From positions 1-64,000 of the forward strand of contig CAYZXS010000001.1 in the NCBI GenBank assembly GCA_964482495.1: a DNA stretch of 64,000 bases. Direction: 5' to 3'. Origin of the DNA: J029 sp964482495. Its GTDB lineage: Bacteria > Planctomycetota > UBA1135. Positions 28,443 through 37,705 of the stretch are shown piece after piece. Both the position numbers and the translations under genes were made by a program. How positions within the stretch are numbered: the first letter of the stretch is position 1; each line of letters starts with the position of its first letter. The notes beneath the pieces are model-generated. The model saw only the letters and a list, made by a program, of their open reading frames with translations. It was not told where the DNA came from and searched no databases.

Positions 28443-29726
28443 ATGGATTGTTTCCGGATCGAGGGGGGGAGGCGGCTCGCGGGTTCGGTCCGGGCCTCCG
28501 GCTCCAAGAACGCCAGCCTGCCAATCCTGGCCTCGGCGCTGCTCCTGGAGGGGCCGGCCGAGTTCCGGAGGGTGCCGGAGCTGAGGGACGTGGCCACCCT
28601 TCTGCAGCTCTTGGGAGACCTCGGCGCTGAGGTGGACCGGGACGGAGACCGGGTCCGGCTGTCCTGCCCGCGCCGCGGGCCGACCGAGGCCCCCTACGCG
28701 GTGGTGCGGCGGATGCGGGCCTCCGTGTGCGTACTCGGCCCCCTGCTGGCGCGCCGGGGGAAGGCGAGGGTGGCCCTGCCGGGCGGCTGCGTCCTCGGGG
28801 TGCGGCCGATCGACCTGCACCTCAAGGGCATGGAGGCGCTCGGGGCCCAGGTCCGGGTCGAGCACGGCACGGTGGTGGCCGAGGCCCCGCCGGGGGGCCT
28901 GCGGGGCGGCCGGGTCTACCTGGCCTCCGAGCGCGGCTCGACCGTGCTCGGCACCGCCAACGTCCTGATGGCCGCGTGCCTGGCGCGGGGCCGCACGGTG
29001 ATCGAGGCCGCCGCCATGGAGCCCGAGATCGCGGCCCTGGCGGCCTACCTGCGCCTCTGCGGCGCCCGGATCGAGGGCCTCGGCAGCCCGACCCTGGAGG
29101 TCGAAGGGGTGGACGAGCTCCAGGCCCAGCCGACCTCCGTGCCGCCGGACCGGATCGAGAGCGGCACCCTGCTCCTGGCCGGCGCCATGACCCGCGGCGC
29201 GGTCCGGGTCGAGGACTGCGCCCCGGCCGAACTGGCCGCCCTCCTGGACCTGCTCGGGGAGAGCGGCGTGCCCGTGCGCACCGGCGAGGATTGGATGGAG
29301 ACCGGCGCCTGGAGCGAGCCGCCGCGGGCGGTCGGCCTGACCACCCGGCCGCACCCCGGCTTCCCGACCGACCTCCAAGCCCAGTGGCTGGCTTTCAGCA
29401 CCGTCTGCCGTGGGCAGGCCAGCGTGCGCGAGGGGGTCTACCCGGAGCGCTTCGTGCACGTCGCCGAGCTGCGGCGGATGGGAGCCAAGATCGCCAGTGA
29501 GGAGGGGGTGGCGCGGGTGGAGGGGCCGGCGGCGTTGGAAGGCGCCGAGGTCCTCGCCAGCGATCTCCGCGCCAGCGCGGCGCTGGTCCTGGCGGGGCTG
29601 GTGGCCGAGGGCACCACCACGGTGCGCCGGGTCTATCACCTCGACCGGGGCTACGAGCGCATGGAGCGCAAGCTGGCCGCCCTCGGCGGGCGGGTCGAGC
29701 GCTGCCTCGATCCGGACGGTCCCTGA
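28443..29726 (+). CDS. murA: UDP-N-acetylglucosamine 1-carboxyvinyltransferase
   Basis: 427 residues with the enolpyruvyl transferase repeat fold. The motif ASGSKNASLPILAS starts the protein. The active-site loop LPGGCVLGVRPIDLHLKG carries the catalytic Cys at about residue 116, equivalent to Cys115 of E. coli. FPTDLQAQWLA, PERFVHVAELRRMG and SDLRASAALVLAGL follow. It commits UDP-GlcNAc to peptidoglycan synthesis using phosphoenolpyruvate. The Cys form implies fosfomycin sensitivity in principle. It is divergent from the alpha-CTD/TPR gene across 86 bases. Confidence 0.94.
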   Translation: MDCFRIEGGRRLAGSVRASGSKNASLPILASALLLEGPAEFRRVPELRDVATLLQLLGDLGAEVDRDGDRVRLSCPRRGPTEAPYAVVRRMRASVCVLGPLLARRGKARVALPGGCVLGVRPIDLHLKGMEALGAQVRVEHGTVVAEAPPGGLRGGRVYLASERGSTVLGTANVLMAACLARGRTVIEAAAMEPEIAALAAYLRLCGARIEGLGSPTLEVEGVDELQAQPTSVPPDRIESGTLLLAGAMTRGAVRVEDCAPAELAALLDLLGESGVPVRTGEDWMETGAWSEPPRAVGLTTRPHPGFPTDLQAQWLAFSTVCRGQASVREGVYPERFVHVAELRRMGAKIASEEGVARVEGPAALEGAEVLASDLRASAALVLAGLVAEGTTTVRRVYHLDRGYERMERKLAALGGRVERCLDPDGP

Positions 29727-29767
29727 GCCCGGAGGCGGCGGAGGACCTCCGGTAGCCCGGAAAGGCC

Positions 29768-29796
29768 TTCTGCAGGGCCGCTTCCGCCTTTAGAAT
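29768..29796 (+). promoter_or_regulatory. Possible promoter for ffh (TTCTGC-N17-TAGAAT)
   Basis: TAGAAT at 29791-29796, with a weak -35 TTCTGC at 29768-29773, lies in the murA-ffh gap. It would give a leader of about 38 bases. Confidence 0.45.
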
Positions 29797-29841
29797 CATG
29801 GGCTCCCCTCGGCCCGGGATGGCCTGAGGGGACGATTCTCC

Positions 29842-31233
<1,392 letters not shown>

Positions 31234-31260
31234 TCGATTCGAACGACGAGATAGCCCAGA

Positions 31261-31569
31261 ATGGCAGTTGTCCTGCGACTCAAGCGGTTCGGCCGGCGTA
31301 ACCGGCCCTTCTACCGCATTTGCGTGATGGATGCTCGCACCCGCCGCGACGGCCGGGTGATCGAGGAGCTGGGTCACTACGACCCGGTCGGCTCCTCCGA
31401 GAACGAGCTGAAGTTCGTCCTCAACGCCGAGCGCGCCCAGCACTGGGTCTCGGTCGGCGCCCAGCCCTCCGAGACGGTCGCTTCGCTCCTGAAGCGCCAG
31501 GGTGTCACCTTCCTCAGCAAGCCGGAGCGGCGCCGCGCCAAGAAGGCGCGCAAGGCCGCCCAGGGCTAG
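31261..31569 (+). CDS. rpsP: 30S ribosomal protein S16
   Basis: 102 residues. The conserved start VVLRLKRFGRRNRPFYRICV is followed by DARTRRDGRVIEELGHYDPV and AQHWVSVGAQPSETVASLLK, with a basic C-terminus. It is a small-subunit assembly protein. It starts 27 bases after ffh. The usual rimM-trmD-rplS followers are absent; an endonuclease III-like gene takes their place. Confidence 0.96.
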   Translation: MAVVLRLKRFGRRNRPFYRICVMDARTRRDGRVIEELGHYDPVGSSENELKFVLNAERAQHWVSVGAQPSETVASLLKRQGVTFLSKPERRRAKKARKAAQG

Positions 31570-31583
31570 AGTCGGCCTCCGGC

Positions 31584-32435
31584 ATGCCCAAGGCCGCCGG
31601 CCCCGCCGAATTGAAGAAGGTCCTCGAGCGCCTCGTCACCGATGCGCACCAGATCGCGCTCCGGCCGGAGGGCACGCCCGTGCTCGACCGGCTGTTGGCG
31701 CTGGTGATGCAGGGGGACGGCAGCTACGCGCCGGCCGAGAAGGCCGTGAAGGCGATGCGGGCGGCCTACACCAATTGGAGCGAGATGCGCGTCGCCCGCC
31801 ACTACGAGGTCGGGGACGTCTTGCGCCGCAAGCGCATCTCGAACGCCGTGGAGCGCGCCGAGCTGGCCCAAGAGCTGCTCCGGCGGGTCTTCGGCCTGCA
31901 GAACCACCTCGACCTGGACTGGATGGACGACTGCACGTCCGAGCGCCGGGAGAAGACCCTGGTGGCGCTCCAGATGATGCCCGCCGTCACCGGCCCCGTG
32001 CTCGACATCGACGCCTGCGAGACCGAGGCCCTGCCGGTCACGACCGAGCACAAGCGGCTGATGAGCCGCCTGGGCCTGGTCGGCGCCAACCCCAAGGACG
32101 TCGACGTGACGGCCTTGCTGGAGCAGCTCGGCGACCGGGAGCAGGCCTTCCCGCAGGACCTGGCGCTGCGGCTCCACGCTCGCACGGTGTGCGACTCCAA
32201 GCACCCGCGCTGCCGGCAGTGCGGCCTCTTGGACCTCTGCGGCCACGGCCGCAAGCAGCTGACCCGGAGCGGCTACGAGGCCGCTCTGGTCGAGCTGGGC
32301 CTGTCCAAGAAGAAGGCCGCCAAGAAGGCCGCCAAGAAGAAGACCACCAAGAAGGCCACGGCCAAGAAGAAGGTGGTCAAGAAGAAGGCGGTCAAGAAGG
32401 CGTCCACGACTCGGAAGACCAAGGGCGCTGGTTAG
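31584..32435 (+). CDS. Catalytically degenerate endonuclease III-like protein with 4Fe-4S motif and lysine-rich tail
   Basis: 283 residues from the ATG at 31584. Residues 1-235 resemble an HhH-GPD glycosylase and end in a Cys-x6-Cys-x2-Cys-x5-Cys cluster motif (from CDSKHPRCRQCGLLDLC), spaced as in E. coli endonuclease III. The helix-hairpin-helix and catalytic Lys region (LPGVGRKTA in Nth) reads MMPAVTGPVL, and the catalytic Asp (VDTHI) is Thr in VTTEH, so glycosylase/lyase activity is unlikely. The last 40 residues are almost only Lys, Ala, Thr and Val, like histone H1 or AlgP tails. A structural DNA- or RNA-binding role is inferred. It lies 14 bases after rpsP and 4 before maf. Confidence 0.62.
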   Translation: MPKAAGPAELKKVLERLVTDAHQIALRPEGTPVLDRLLALVMQGDGSYAPAEKAVKAMRAAYTNWSEMRVARHYEVGDVLRRKRISNAVERAELAQELLRRVFGLQNHLDLDWMDDCTSERREKTLVALQMMPAVTGPVLDIDACETEALPVTTEHKRLMSRLGLVGANPKDVDVTALLEQLGDREQAFPQDLALRLHARTVCDSKHPRCRQCGLLDLCGHGRKQLTRSGYEAALVELGLSKKKAAKKAAKKKTTKKATAKKKVVKKKAVKKASTTRKTKGAG

Positions 32436-32439
32436 CGCC

Positions 32440-33027
32440 GTGGGTCCGCGGCCCCTGGTCCTCGCCAGCGGTTCGCCGCGCCGGCGCGAGCTGTTGGCCG
32501 CCGCGGGCATCGCCTTCGAGCTCGCCGTCCCCGGCGACGACGGGCCCTCCGCAGCCCGCGAGCCGGCCGCCCGGGTCCTGGAGCACGCCCGCTACAAGGC
32601 CCGCCTGGGCGCCGCGGCCCAGCCCGGCCGTCGGGTGCTGGCCGCTGACACCCTGGTCTGGGTCGACGGCGACGCCCTTCCCAAGCCCCGCGGGCGGGCA
32701 GAGGCCGAGGCCATGCTGCGCCGGCTCGCCGGCCGGGACCACGAGGTCTGGACCGGCGTGGTGCTGATGGACCCGGCCGGCCGCCTGCACGAGGCCGCCG
32801 ACCGGGCCCGGGTCCGCTTCCGCGCCATCCCGGAGGACGAGCTCCAGGCCTATCTGGCCGGCTCCGAGTGGCGGGACAAGGCCGGCGCCTACGGCATCCA
32901 GGGCGCCGCCGGGGCCTGGGCCGAGCTGCTCGACGGGGAGCTGGAGACCGTCATCGGCCTGTCCACCGCCACCGTCCGGCGGCTGATCCTGCAGGCTGAC
33001 GCTTGCCCCGAGGCCCCCGGCGGGTAG
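32440..33027 (+). CDS. maf: Maf-family nucleoside triphosphate pyrophosphatase
   Basis: 195 residues from a GTG start. Family motifs are LVLASGSPRRRELL at the N-terminus, VLAADTLVWVDG, a PKPRGRAEAEAMLRRLAGR segment and DKAGAYGIQG. Maf proteins hydrolyse non-canonical or excess nucleoside triphosphates (dTTP, UTP or modified bases, depending on subgroup) to monophosphates and are linked to division arrest. The subgroup is not clear. It continues the rpsP run; the rpmE promoter lies inside its last codons. Confidence 0.87.
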   Translation: MGPRPLVLASGSPRRRELLAAAGIAFELAVPGDDGPSAAREPAARVLEHARYKARLGAAAQPGRRVLAADTLVWVDGDALPKPRGRAEAEAMLRRLAGRDHEVWTGVVLMDPAGRLHEAADRARVRFRAIPEDELQAYLAGSEWRDKAGAYGIQGAAGAWAELLDGELETVIGLSTATVRRLILQADACPEAPGG

Positions 33028-33030
33028 AAT
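33003..33030 (+). promoter_or_regulatory. Sigma-70-type promoter for rpmE (TTGCCC-N16-TAGAAT)
   Basis: TTGCCC (33003-33008) and TAGAAT (33025-33030) overlap the end of maf with a 16-base spacer. A leader of about 30 bases follows, with a good AAGGAG-type Shine-Dalgarno just before the rpmE ATG. Confidence 0.58.
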
Positions 33031-33065
33031 CTTCGGTCCGCTTTGCGCGAAGGAGCGCCAAGGAG

Positions 33066-33269
33066 ATGAAGGAAGGAATCCACCCCAATTACGTCGACTG
33101 CAACGTGAAGTGCGGTTGCGGCAACACGTTCACGACCAAGAGCACCGTCAACGAGATCAGCGTTGAGATCTGCTCGCAGTGCCACCCCTTCTTCACCGGC
33201 AAGCAGAAGTTCGTCGACGCTGCCGGCCGCGTCGACCGCTTCAAGCGCCGCTACGCCAAGAAGAACTGA
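33066..33269 (+). CDS. rpmE: 50S ribosomal protein L31, zinc-binding form
   Basis: 67 residues starting MKEGIHPNYVDCNVKCGCGN. Four Cys residues (two in the KCGCGN region region plus CSQCHPFF) mark the zinc-containing form (C+), rather than the zinc-free paralogue used under starvation. The ATG at 33066 follows an AAGGAG sequence and begins exactly at the family start. The rpmE-prfA-prmC order is common. Confidence 0.95.
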   Translation: MKEGIHPNYVDCNVKCGCGNTFTTKSTVNEISVEICSQCHPFFTGKQKFVDAAGRVDRFKRRYAKKN

Positions 33270-33299
33270 GCCGGGCGGCGTGAGAGCGGAGGTCGGATC

Positions 33300-34373
33300 G
33301 TGAAACTGGCATCCGTTCTGCGGGAACGGCTGGGGGCGCTGGAGGAGCGCCACCGGGAGCTCCAGGTCCAGGCGGCCGACCCCGAGCGGGCCGGGCGTCC
33401 CGACTACCCGGCGCTGCTGCGCGAGATGGGCTCGCTGGACAAGGTCCTCGGCCCCTGGACCCGCTACCAGGAGCTCGAGCAGCAGATCGCCGAGGCCGAG
33501 GAGATGGCCGCCGGCGACGACCCCGACTTGAAGGGCCTGGCCGAGGAGGAGCTCCCCGCCCTGCGGGAGGAGCTCGACGGCCTCACCGAGTCGATCCTGG
33601 ACCGCGCCCTGGAGGAGGACAACGACGGCGACCGTCCGGCCATCGTCGAGATCCGCGCCGGCGCCGGCGGCGACGAAGCCTCGCTGTTCGCCCGCGACCT
33701 GTTCGAGATCTACCACCGCTTCGGCGAGAGCCGCGGCTGGAAGTTCGAGGTCGTGGACAGCTCTGAGACCGACATGGGCGGCTTCAAGGAGGTCAGCTTC
33801 AAGGTCACCGGGGACGAGGTGTTCCGGGCCCTGCGCTACGAGAGCGGCGGCCACCGGGTCCAGCGCGTCCCGAAGACCGAGACCCAGGGCCGCATCCACA
33901 CCTCCGCCGCGACCGTCGCGGTGCTGCCGGAGGTCGAGGCGATGGACTTCGAGCTCAAGTCCGATGACCTCGAGATCACCGCCATGCGCTCCTCGGGGCC
34001 GGGCGGCCAGCACGTCAACAAGACCTCCAGCGCCATCCGCGTCGTCCACATCCCGACCGGCGAGGCCGTGAAGTGCCAGGAGGGCAAGTCCCAGCTCCAG
34101 AACAAGGAGCGGGCCATTGCTCTGCTGCGCTCCCGGCTCTACGAGCGGGAGAAGGCCAAGCGCGACGCCGAGCGCGCCGACCTGCGCAAGAGCCAGGTCG
34201 GCAGCGGAGACCGCAGCCAGCGGATCCGCACCTACAACTACCCCCAGAACCGGGTGACCGACCACCGGCTCGGGCGTAACTTCAGCCTTGAGGTGGTTTT
34301 GGAGGGCCGGCTCGACGATCTCGTCGAGGCCCTCGCCGCCGCAGACCGCGCCGCCAAGCTTGCGGCGCTCTAG
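33300..34373 (+). CDS. prfA: Peptide chain release factor 1
   Basis: 357 residues, GTG start. The peptidyl-tRNA hydrolysis motif is in RSSGPGGQHVNKTSSAIR (GGQ near residue 236). The codon-recognition PxT motif of RF1 is PKT in VQRVPKTETQGRIHTS; RF2 would show SPF. It terminates translation at UAA and UAG. Its GGQ glutamine is the target of PrmC, encoded two genes downstream with one unrelated membrane protein gene between them. Confidence 0.95.
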   Translation: MKLASVLRERLGALEERHRELQVQAADPERAGRPDYPALLREMGSLDKVLGPWTRYQELEQQIAEAEEMAAGDDPDLKGLAEEELPALREELDGLTESILDRALEEDNDGDRPAIVEIRAGAGGDEASLFARDLFEIYHRFGESRGWKFEVVDSSETDMGGFKEVSFKVTGDEVFRALRYESGGHRVQRVPKTETQGRIHTSAATVAVLPEVEAMDFELKSDDLEITAMRSSGPGGQHVNKTSSAIRVVHIPTGEAVKCQEGKSQLQNKERAIALLRSRLYEREKAKRDAERADLRKSQVGSGDRSQRIRTYNYPQNRVTDHRLGRNFSLEVVLEGRLDDLVEALAAADRAAKLAAL

Positions 34374-34384
34374 CCCCCCAAGCC

Positions 34385-35440
34385 ATGAGCGAAGACAAGG
34401 ACAAGATCGAGGAGCTCGGTGACCAGTTCGAGGTCATCGACGACCTGGGCAGCGATTTCGAAGTGATCGAGGAGAAGCCCGCCGCGGCGGCTCCCGAGGC
34501 GGCCAAGGAGCCGAAGGCCGGCGAGCCCGCCGCGCCCGCCGCCGCCGCGCCGGCCGCTGCCGCCGCTCCGGGTGGCGCCCCGGTTCCGGTCCGCAGCACC
34601 GCTGCCTGGACCGGCATGGGCCTCGCCGTCGCCCTGGCCGGCCTGCTCGGCGGCTGGAGCGGCGAGGCCGAGGCCAGCCTGGCCCTGCTGCGGGGGCTGA
34701 TGATCGCCAGCGTCGTCGCCCACCTGCTCACCCGCGGCATCGCCGCCGTCCATCCGAACAACGGCGCCGTCAAGCCGGTCCTTCCCGGCCTGCTGGCGCT
34801 GACCGGCGTTCTCGGCTTCGTGCTCGGCACCGACGGCTTCGCCTCAGGCCCGCTGTTCACCGCTCTCGGCGGCCTGCTGGCCCTGGCGGCGCCGTCGATG
34901 GGCAAGAAGAAGGACGCCGGCCTGCCCGAGGCCGCCGGCCGCCCGCTCGACCCGCAATTCACCCAGTCCTTCGGCGCCTACCTGCTGGCCTTCACCGGCA
35001 TGCTGATGCCCTGGTGCAGCACCGGCGAAGCGGGGGTCGACTCGATCTTCGGCGTCGTCACGATGTTCTTCCTGCTGGTGACGATGTGGGCCGCCTGGGT
35101 CGGCGCCTTCAAGCTGTGGACCTTCTCGGTGGTCACCGGCAAGCTGGGCTTCTTCCTGTTCCTGGCGCCGATGGAGGTCGCGATCCTCGGCGGTGTCGGC
35201 CTGATCCGGGTCGTCGCGCCGGACGCCTTCGGCGTCGCCCAGAGCGCCTACCCTGCCCTCGAGGGCGCGGAGGACTCCTTCCTCCAGTACGGCGCCGGAC
35301 CGCTGCTGACCCTGGTCGGCGGGGTCTTCGCCCTGGTCGTGCTGGTCAAGGGCGCCAAGGCCGCCACCGAGCTGGCCAAGGAGCGCAAGGTCGCCGAGGC
35401 CGAGGCCCGCAAGGCCGCCCGCTCCTCGCGCAAGAAGTAG
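34385..35440 (+). CDS. Hypothetical polytopic membrane protein
   Basis: 351 residues. Residues 1-35 are acidic (SEDKDKIEELGDQFEVIDD), residues 36-70 form an Ala/Pro linker, and about eight hydrophobic helices follow, for example MGLAVALAGLLGGW, LGFFLFLAPMEVAILGG and LTLVGGVFALVVLVKGA. The C-terminus is basic (KERKVAEAEARKAARSSRKK). No active-site motif is visible and I do not recognise the family. It sits 11 bases after prfA and 2 before prmC, so it belongs to that transcription unit. A role beyond that would be a guess. Confidence 0.65.
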   Translation: MSEDKDKIEELGDQFEVIDDLGSDFEVIEEKPAAAAPEAAKEPKAGEPAAPAAAAPAAAAAPGGAPVPVRSTAAWTGMGLAVALAGLLGGWSGEAEASLALLRGLMIASVVAHLLTRGIAAVHPNNGAVKPVLPGLLALTGVLGFVLGTDGFASGPLFTALGGLLALAAPSMGKKKDAGLPEAAGRPLDPQFTQSFGAYLLAFTGMLMPWCSTGEAGVDSIFGVVTMFFLLVTMWAAWVGAFKLWTFSVVTGKLGFFLFLAPMEVAILGGVGLIRVVAPDAFGVAQSAYPALEGAEDSFLQYGAGPLLTLVGGVFALVVLVKGAKAATELAKERKVAEAEARKAARSSRKK

Positions 35441-35442
35441 CC

Positions 35443-36464
35443 ATGCCGGCGACGCCGCGCGAGCCTTCGGCGCTGGCGCGGCGGCTCGACGCGGCCGCCC
35501 GCCAGCTCCGGCGGGCGGCCGCCGACGCTTCCGCCCGGCGCCTAGCGGAGCGGCTCTGGTGCCTGGCCAGCGGCGCCTCCCGAGAGGACCGGATCCGTGG
35601 CAGCGTCGCGGCCTCCCCCGAGGCCTTCGCCCGCTTCGATGCGCTCGTGGGGCGGGCGGCGGCGGGCGAGCCGCTCGCCTATCTGGAAGGCAGCGCCGGC
35701 TTCTATGACCTGGAGCTGGAGGTGGGCCCCGGCGTGCTGGTGCCCCGGGCCGACAGCGAGTGCTTGGTCGACCTGTTCCTGGAGCGGACCGACGCCGGAG
35801 AGGAACTGACCCTGCTCGACCTCGGCACCGGATCGGCCTGCCTGCTGCTGACGATGCTGCGCCACCGCCCGCGTTCGCGCGGCTACGGCGTCGACCGCAG
35901 CGCGGCGGCGCTCGGCGTGGCGCGGCGCAACCGTGACCGGCTCGGCCTGAGGGGCCGGGCCGAGCTCCTGCGCGGCTCCTGGCTGGATGNNNNNNNNNNN
36001 NNNNNNNNNNNNNNNNNNNNNNNNNNNNNNNNNNNNNNNNNNNNNNNNNNNNNNNNNNNNNNNNNNNNNNNNNNNNNNNNNNNNNNNNNGACCGGCTCGG
36101 CCTGAGGGGCCGGGCCGAGCTCCTGCGCGGCTCCTGGCTGGATGGCGTCGCGGACGCCGCGGCGGACTGGATCGTGGCCAACCCGCCCTACGTGGAGCCC
36201 TCCGAGGCCACCGGCTACGGGGTCGCCGAGCACGAGCCCGCGGCCGCGCTCTTCACGCCGGCGGGGGAGCCGCTGCGGCCCTACCGCGAGATCCTGGCGC
36301 GTGCGCCGGCGGTCCTGCGGCCGGGCGGCTGGCTGCTGTTCGAGGTCGGCGCTGGCCGGGCGGCGTCCGTCGCGGGCCTCGCGGCCGAGTCCGGCCTGGA
36401 GACCACCGAGGTCCGGCGCGACCTCGGCGGCGTCGAGCGCGCGGTCCTGCTCCGGCGGCCGTGA
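35443..36464 (+). CDS. prmC: Release-factor glutamine methyltransferase, interrupted by an assembly gap
   Basis: The left part (35443-35989) carries the N-terminal helical domain and SAM-binding motif LLDLGTGSACLLL. The right part carries the catalytic NPPY motif (DWIVANPPYVEP) and ends VERAVLLRRP. 100 N bases lie between them, flanked by identical 55-base copies. Joining the copies and deleting the Ns gives an uninterrupted frame of 867 bases (288 residues), the usual PrmC length. It methylates the GGQ Gln of RF1 and RF2. The gene is therefore intact in the organism, not a pseudogene. Confidence 0.9.
35990..36089. other. Assembly gap of exactly 100 N with 55-base duplicated flanks
   Basis: The bases 35935-35989 recur exactly at 36090-36144. 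The 100-N length is a conventional scaffold filler, and 55 is a common de Bruijn k-mer size. The two contigs overlap by 55 bases and should be merged, shortening the sequence by 155 bases. Confidence 0.93.
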
Positions 36465-36476
36465 GCCGCAGCGAGC

Positions 36477-36842
36477 TCAGCCGAGCTGTTCGCTGGCGAG
36501 GTTGCGGTCGACGTAGGCCTGGATCAGCATGGCGGCGTCCTTGCTCACCTCGCCGAAGAAGACGGCGATCTCGTAGTGGCCCAAGGCGCTGGCGAGCCGC
36601 TCGCAGCGGACGACCACCCCTTCCCCCTCGGAGAAGGTGGAGCCGGCGTCCCGGTGGGGGAACTCTATCGCGAAGCGGACCTGGGTCATGACCGCGATCG
36701 GAGTCTCGGAGTAGAAAGCGACTCCCGAGCGCGAGAGGTCGCGGATGCGGAGCGGGGCGTCGCTGCCTTCCTGGAGCAGGATGGGCAGCTCGCTGGCCAG
36801 GACCCGCGGGTGTTGGCGGCGTTCTTTGGCGAACCGGGTCAC
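36477..36842 (-). CDS. PilZ-domain protein
   Basis: 121 residues from the GTG at 36842. The start is uncertain because the frame stays open upstream. The N-terminal FAKERRQHPRV and the later LSRSGVAFYSE match the RxxxR and (D/N)xSxxG c-di-GMP-binding motifs of PilZ domains, with Ser-Arg-Ser-Gly in the second. The C-terminal part (HYEIAVFFGEVSKDAAMLIQAYV) completes the barrel and helix. It likely binds cyclic di-GMP and modulates a surface or motility function. It converges on prmC and is divergent from ssb. Confidence 0.78.
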   Translation of the reverse strand: MTRFAKERRQHPRVLASELPILLQEGSDAPLRIRDLSRSGVAFYSETPIAVMTQVRFAIEFPHRDAGSTFSEGEGVVVRCERLASALGHYEIAVFFGEVSKDAAMLIQAYVDRNLASEQLG

Positions 36843-36873
36843 GATGCTGGGGTGAGGAGGTCCAGAAGAGGCG

Positions 36874-36902
36874 TTCAGGTCGAGGGAACTCTGCTCTAGA
36901 AT
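36874..36902 (+). promoter_or_regulatory. Possible promoter for ssb (TTCAGG-N17-TAGAAT)
   Basis: TAGAAT at 36897-36902 with TTCAGG 17 bases upstream lies in the 138-base gap between the PilZ gene and ssb. The leader would be about 72 bases, the longest of the TAGAAT group. Confidence 0.45.
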
Positions 36903-36980
36903 GGCACGGATCGCGGGCCCATCCAAGCATTTGGGCACCGAATTCGCCTTTTTGGCCCCCCCTCTGCCTGGAGAGAACCG

Positions 36981-37436
36981 ATGGCATCCTTCAACAAAGT
37001 CATCCTGATGGGCAACCTGACCCGGGACCCCGAGGTCCGTCAGGCCCAGTCGGGCACCTACGTCGTCCGCGCCGCCCTGGCGGTGAACGAGCGGGTCCCC
37101 GACGGCCAGGGCGGCTACCGCGACGAGGCCTACTTCTTCGACTTCGTGGTCTTCGGCAAGCAGGCCGAGAGCTTCTCCAAGTGGTTCACCAAGGGCAGGC
37201 CGGTCCTGATCGAGGGCAAGCTGCGCCAGGACCGCTGGGAGGACCGCGAGACGGGCAAGAAGCGCTCCAAGGTCGAGGTGGTCTGCGACCGCTGGCACTT
37301 CGTCGGCGGCAAGGACGACTCTCGCGGGGGCGGAGGAGGAGGCGCGCCGGTGCGCTCGGCCTCCACGCCGGCGCCCCAGGCGGAGCCCGGCTTCCCGGCC
37401 CGCGACGACTTCGTCCCGGACGACGTCCCCTTCTAG
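36981..37436 (+). CDS. ssb: Single-stranded DNA-binding protein
   Basis: 151 residues. The OB-fold begins MASFNKVILMGNLTRDPEVR and contains DEAYFFDFVVFGKQAE and GRPVLIEGKLRQDRWEDRETGKKRSKVEVV. A Gly/Pro linker leads to the acidic tip DDFVPDDVPF, which recruits partner proteins in replication and repair. Length and tail are typical. It precedes moaD by 21 bases. Confidence 0.96.
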   Translation: MASFNKVILMGNLTRDPEVRQAQSGTYVVRAALAVNERVPDGQGGYRDEAYFFDFVVFGKQAESFSKWFTKGRPVLIEGKLRQDRWEDRETGKKRSKVEVVCDRWHFVGGKDDSRGGGGGGAPVRSASTPAPQAEPGFPARDDFVPDDVPF

Positions 37437-37457
37437 GCCCGAGCCACGGAGCCCGCG

Positions 37458-37700
37458 ATGCGCTGCCGCGTGCTGCTCTTCGCCGGCCTGCGGGAGCGGG
37501 CCGGCGTCGAGGCGATCGAGTGCGAGCTGCCCGCCGAGCAGGCGACGGTGGCTGCGCTCCGCGCGGCGCTCGAGCGGCAGTGTCCGGCCCTCGCGGGTCA
37601 GGTCTACCGGGTCGCCGTCGACGCGCGCTACGAGGACGACGAGGCGCCGCTCGTCGCGGGGGCGGAGCTGGCGCTGATTCCGCCGGTCTCGGGAGGCTGA
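37458..37700 (+). CDS. moaD: Molybdopterin synthase small subunit MoaD
   Basis: 80 residues with a ubiquitin-like fold, start MRCRVLLFAGLRERAG, ending in the essential Gly-Gly (IPPVSGG). The C-terminal glycine is adenylated and thiocarboxylated to donate sulfur to precursor Z. Directly followed by moaE after 5 bases, as expected for the two subunits. No moaA, moaC or moeB is in the window. Confidence 0.9.
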   Translation: MRCRVLLFAGLRERAGVEAIECELPAEQATVAALRAALERQCPALAGQVYRVAVDARYEDDEAPLVAGAELALIPPVSGG

Positions 37701-37705
37701 GTCCG

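Noticed and set aside
29729..29752. Hairpin after murA as a terminator
   Set aside because: Seven base pairs with a 10-base loop and no T run; may be chance in GC-rich DNA.
35443..36464. prmC as a frameshifted pseudogene
   Set aside because: Only the assembly gap and the duplicated 55 bases break it; merging the copies gives a full-length frame.
36897..36912. Sigma-54 promoter near ssb (TGGCAC run)
   Set aside because: The -12 GC element with TTGCA-like sequence is missing at the required spacing.
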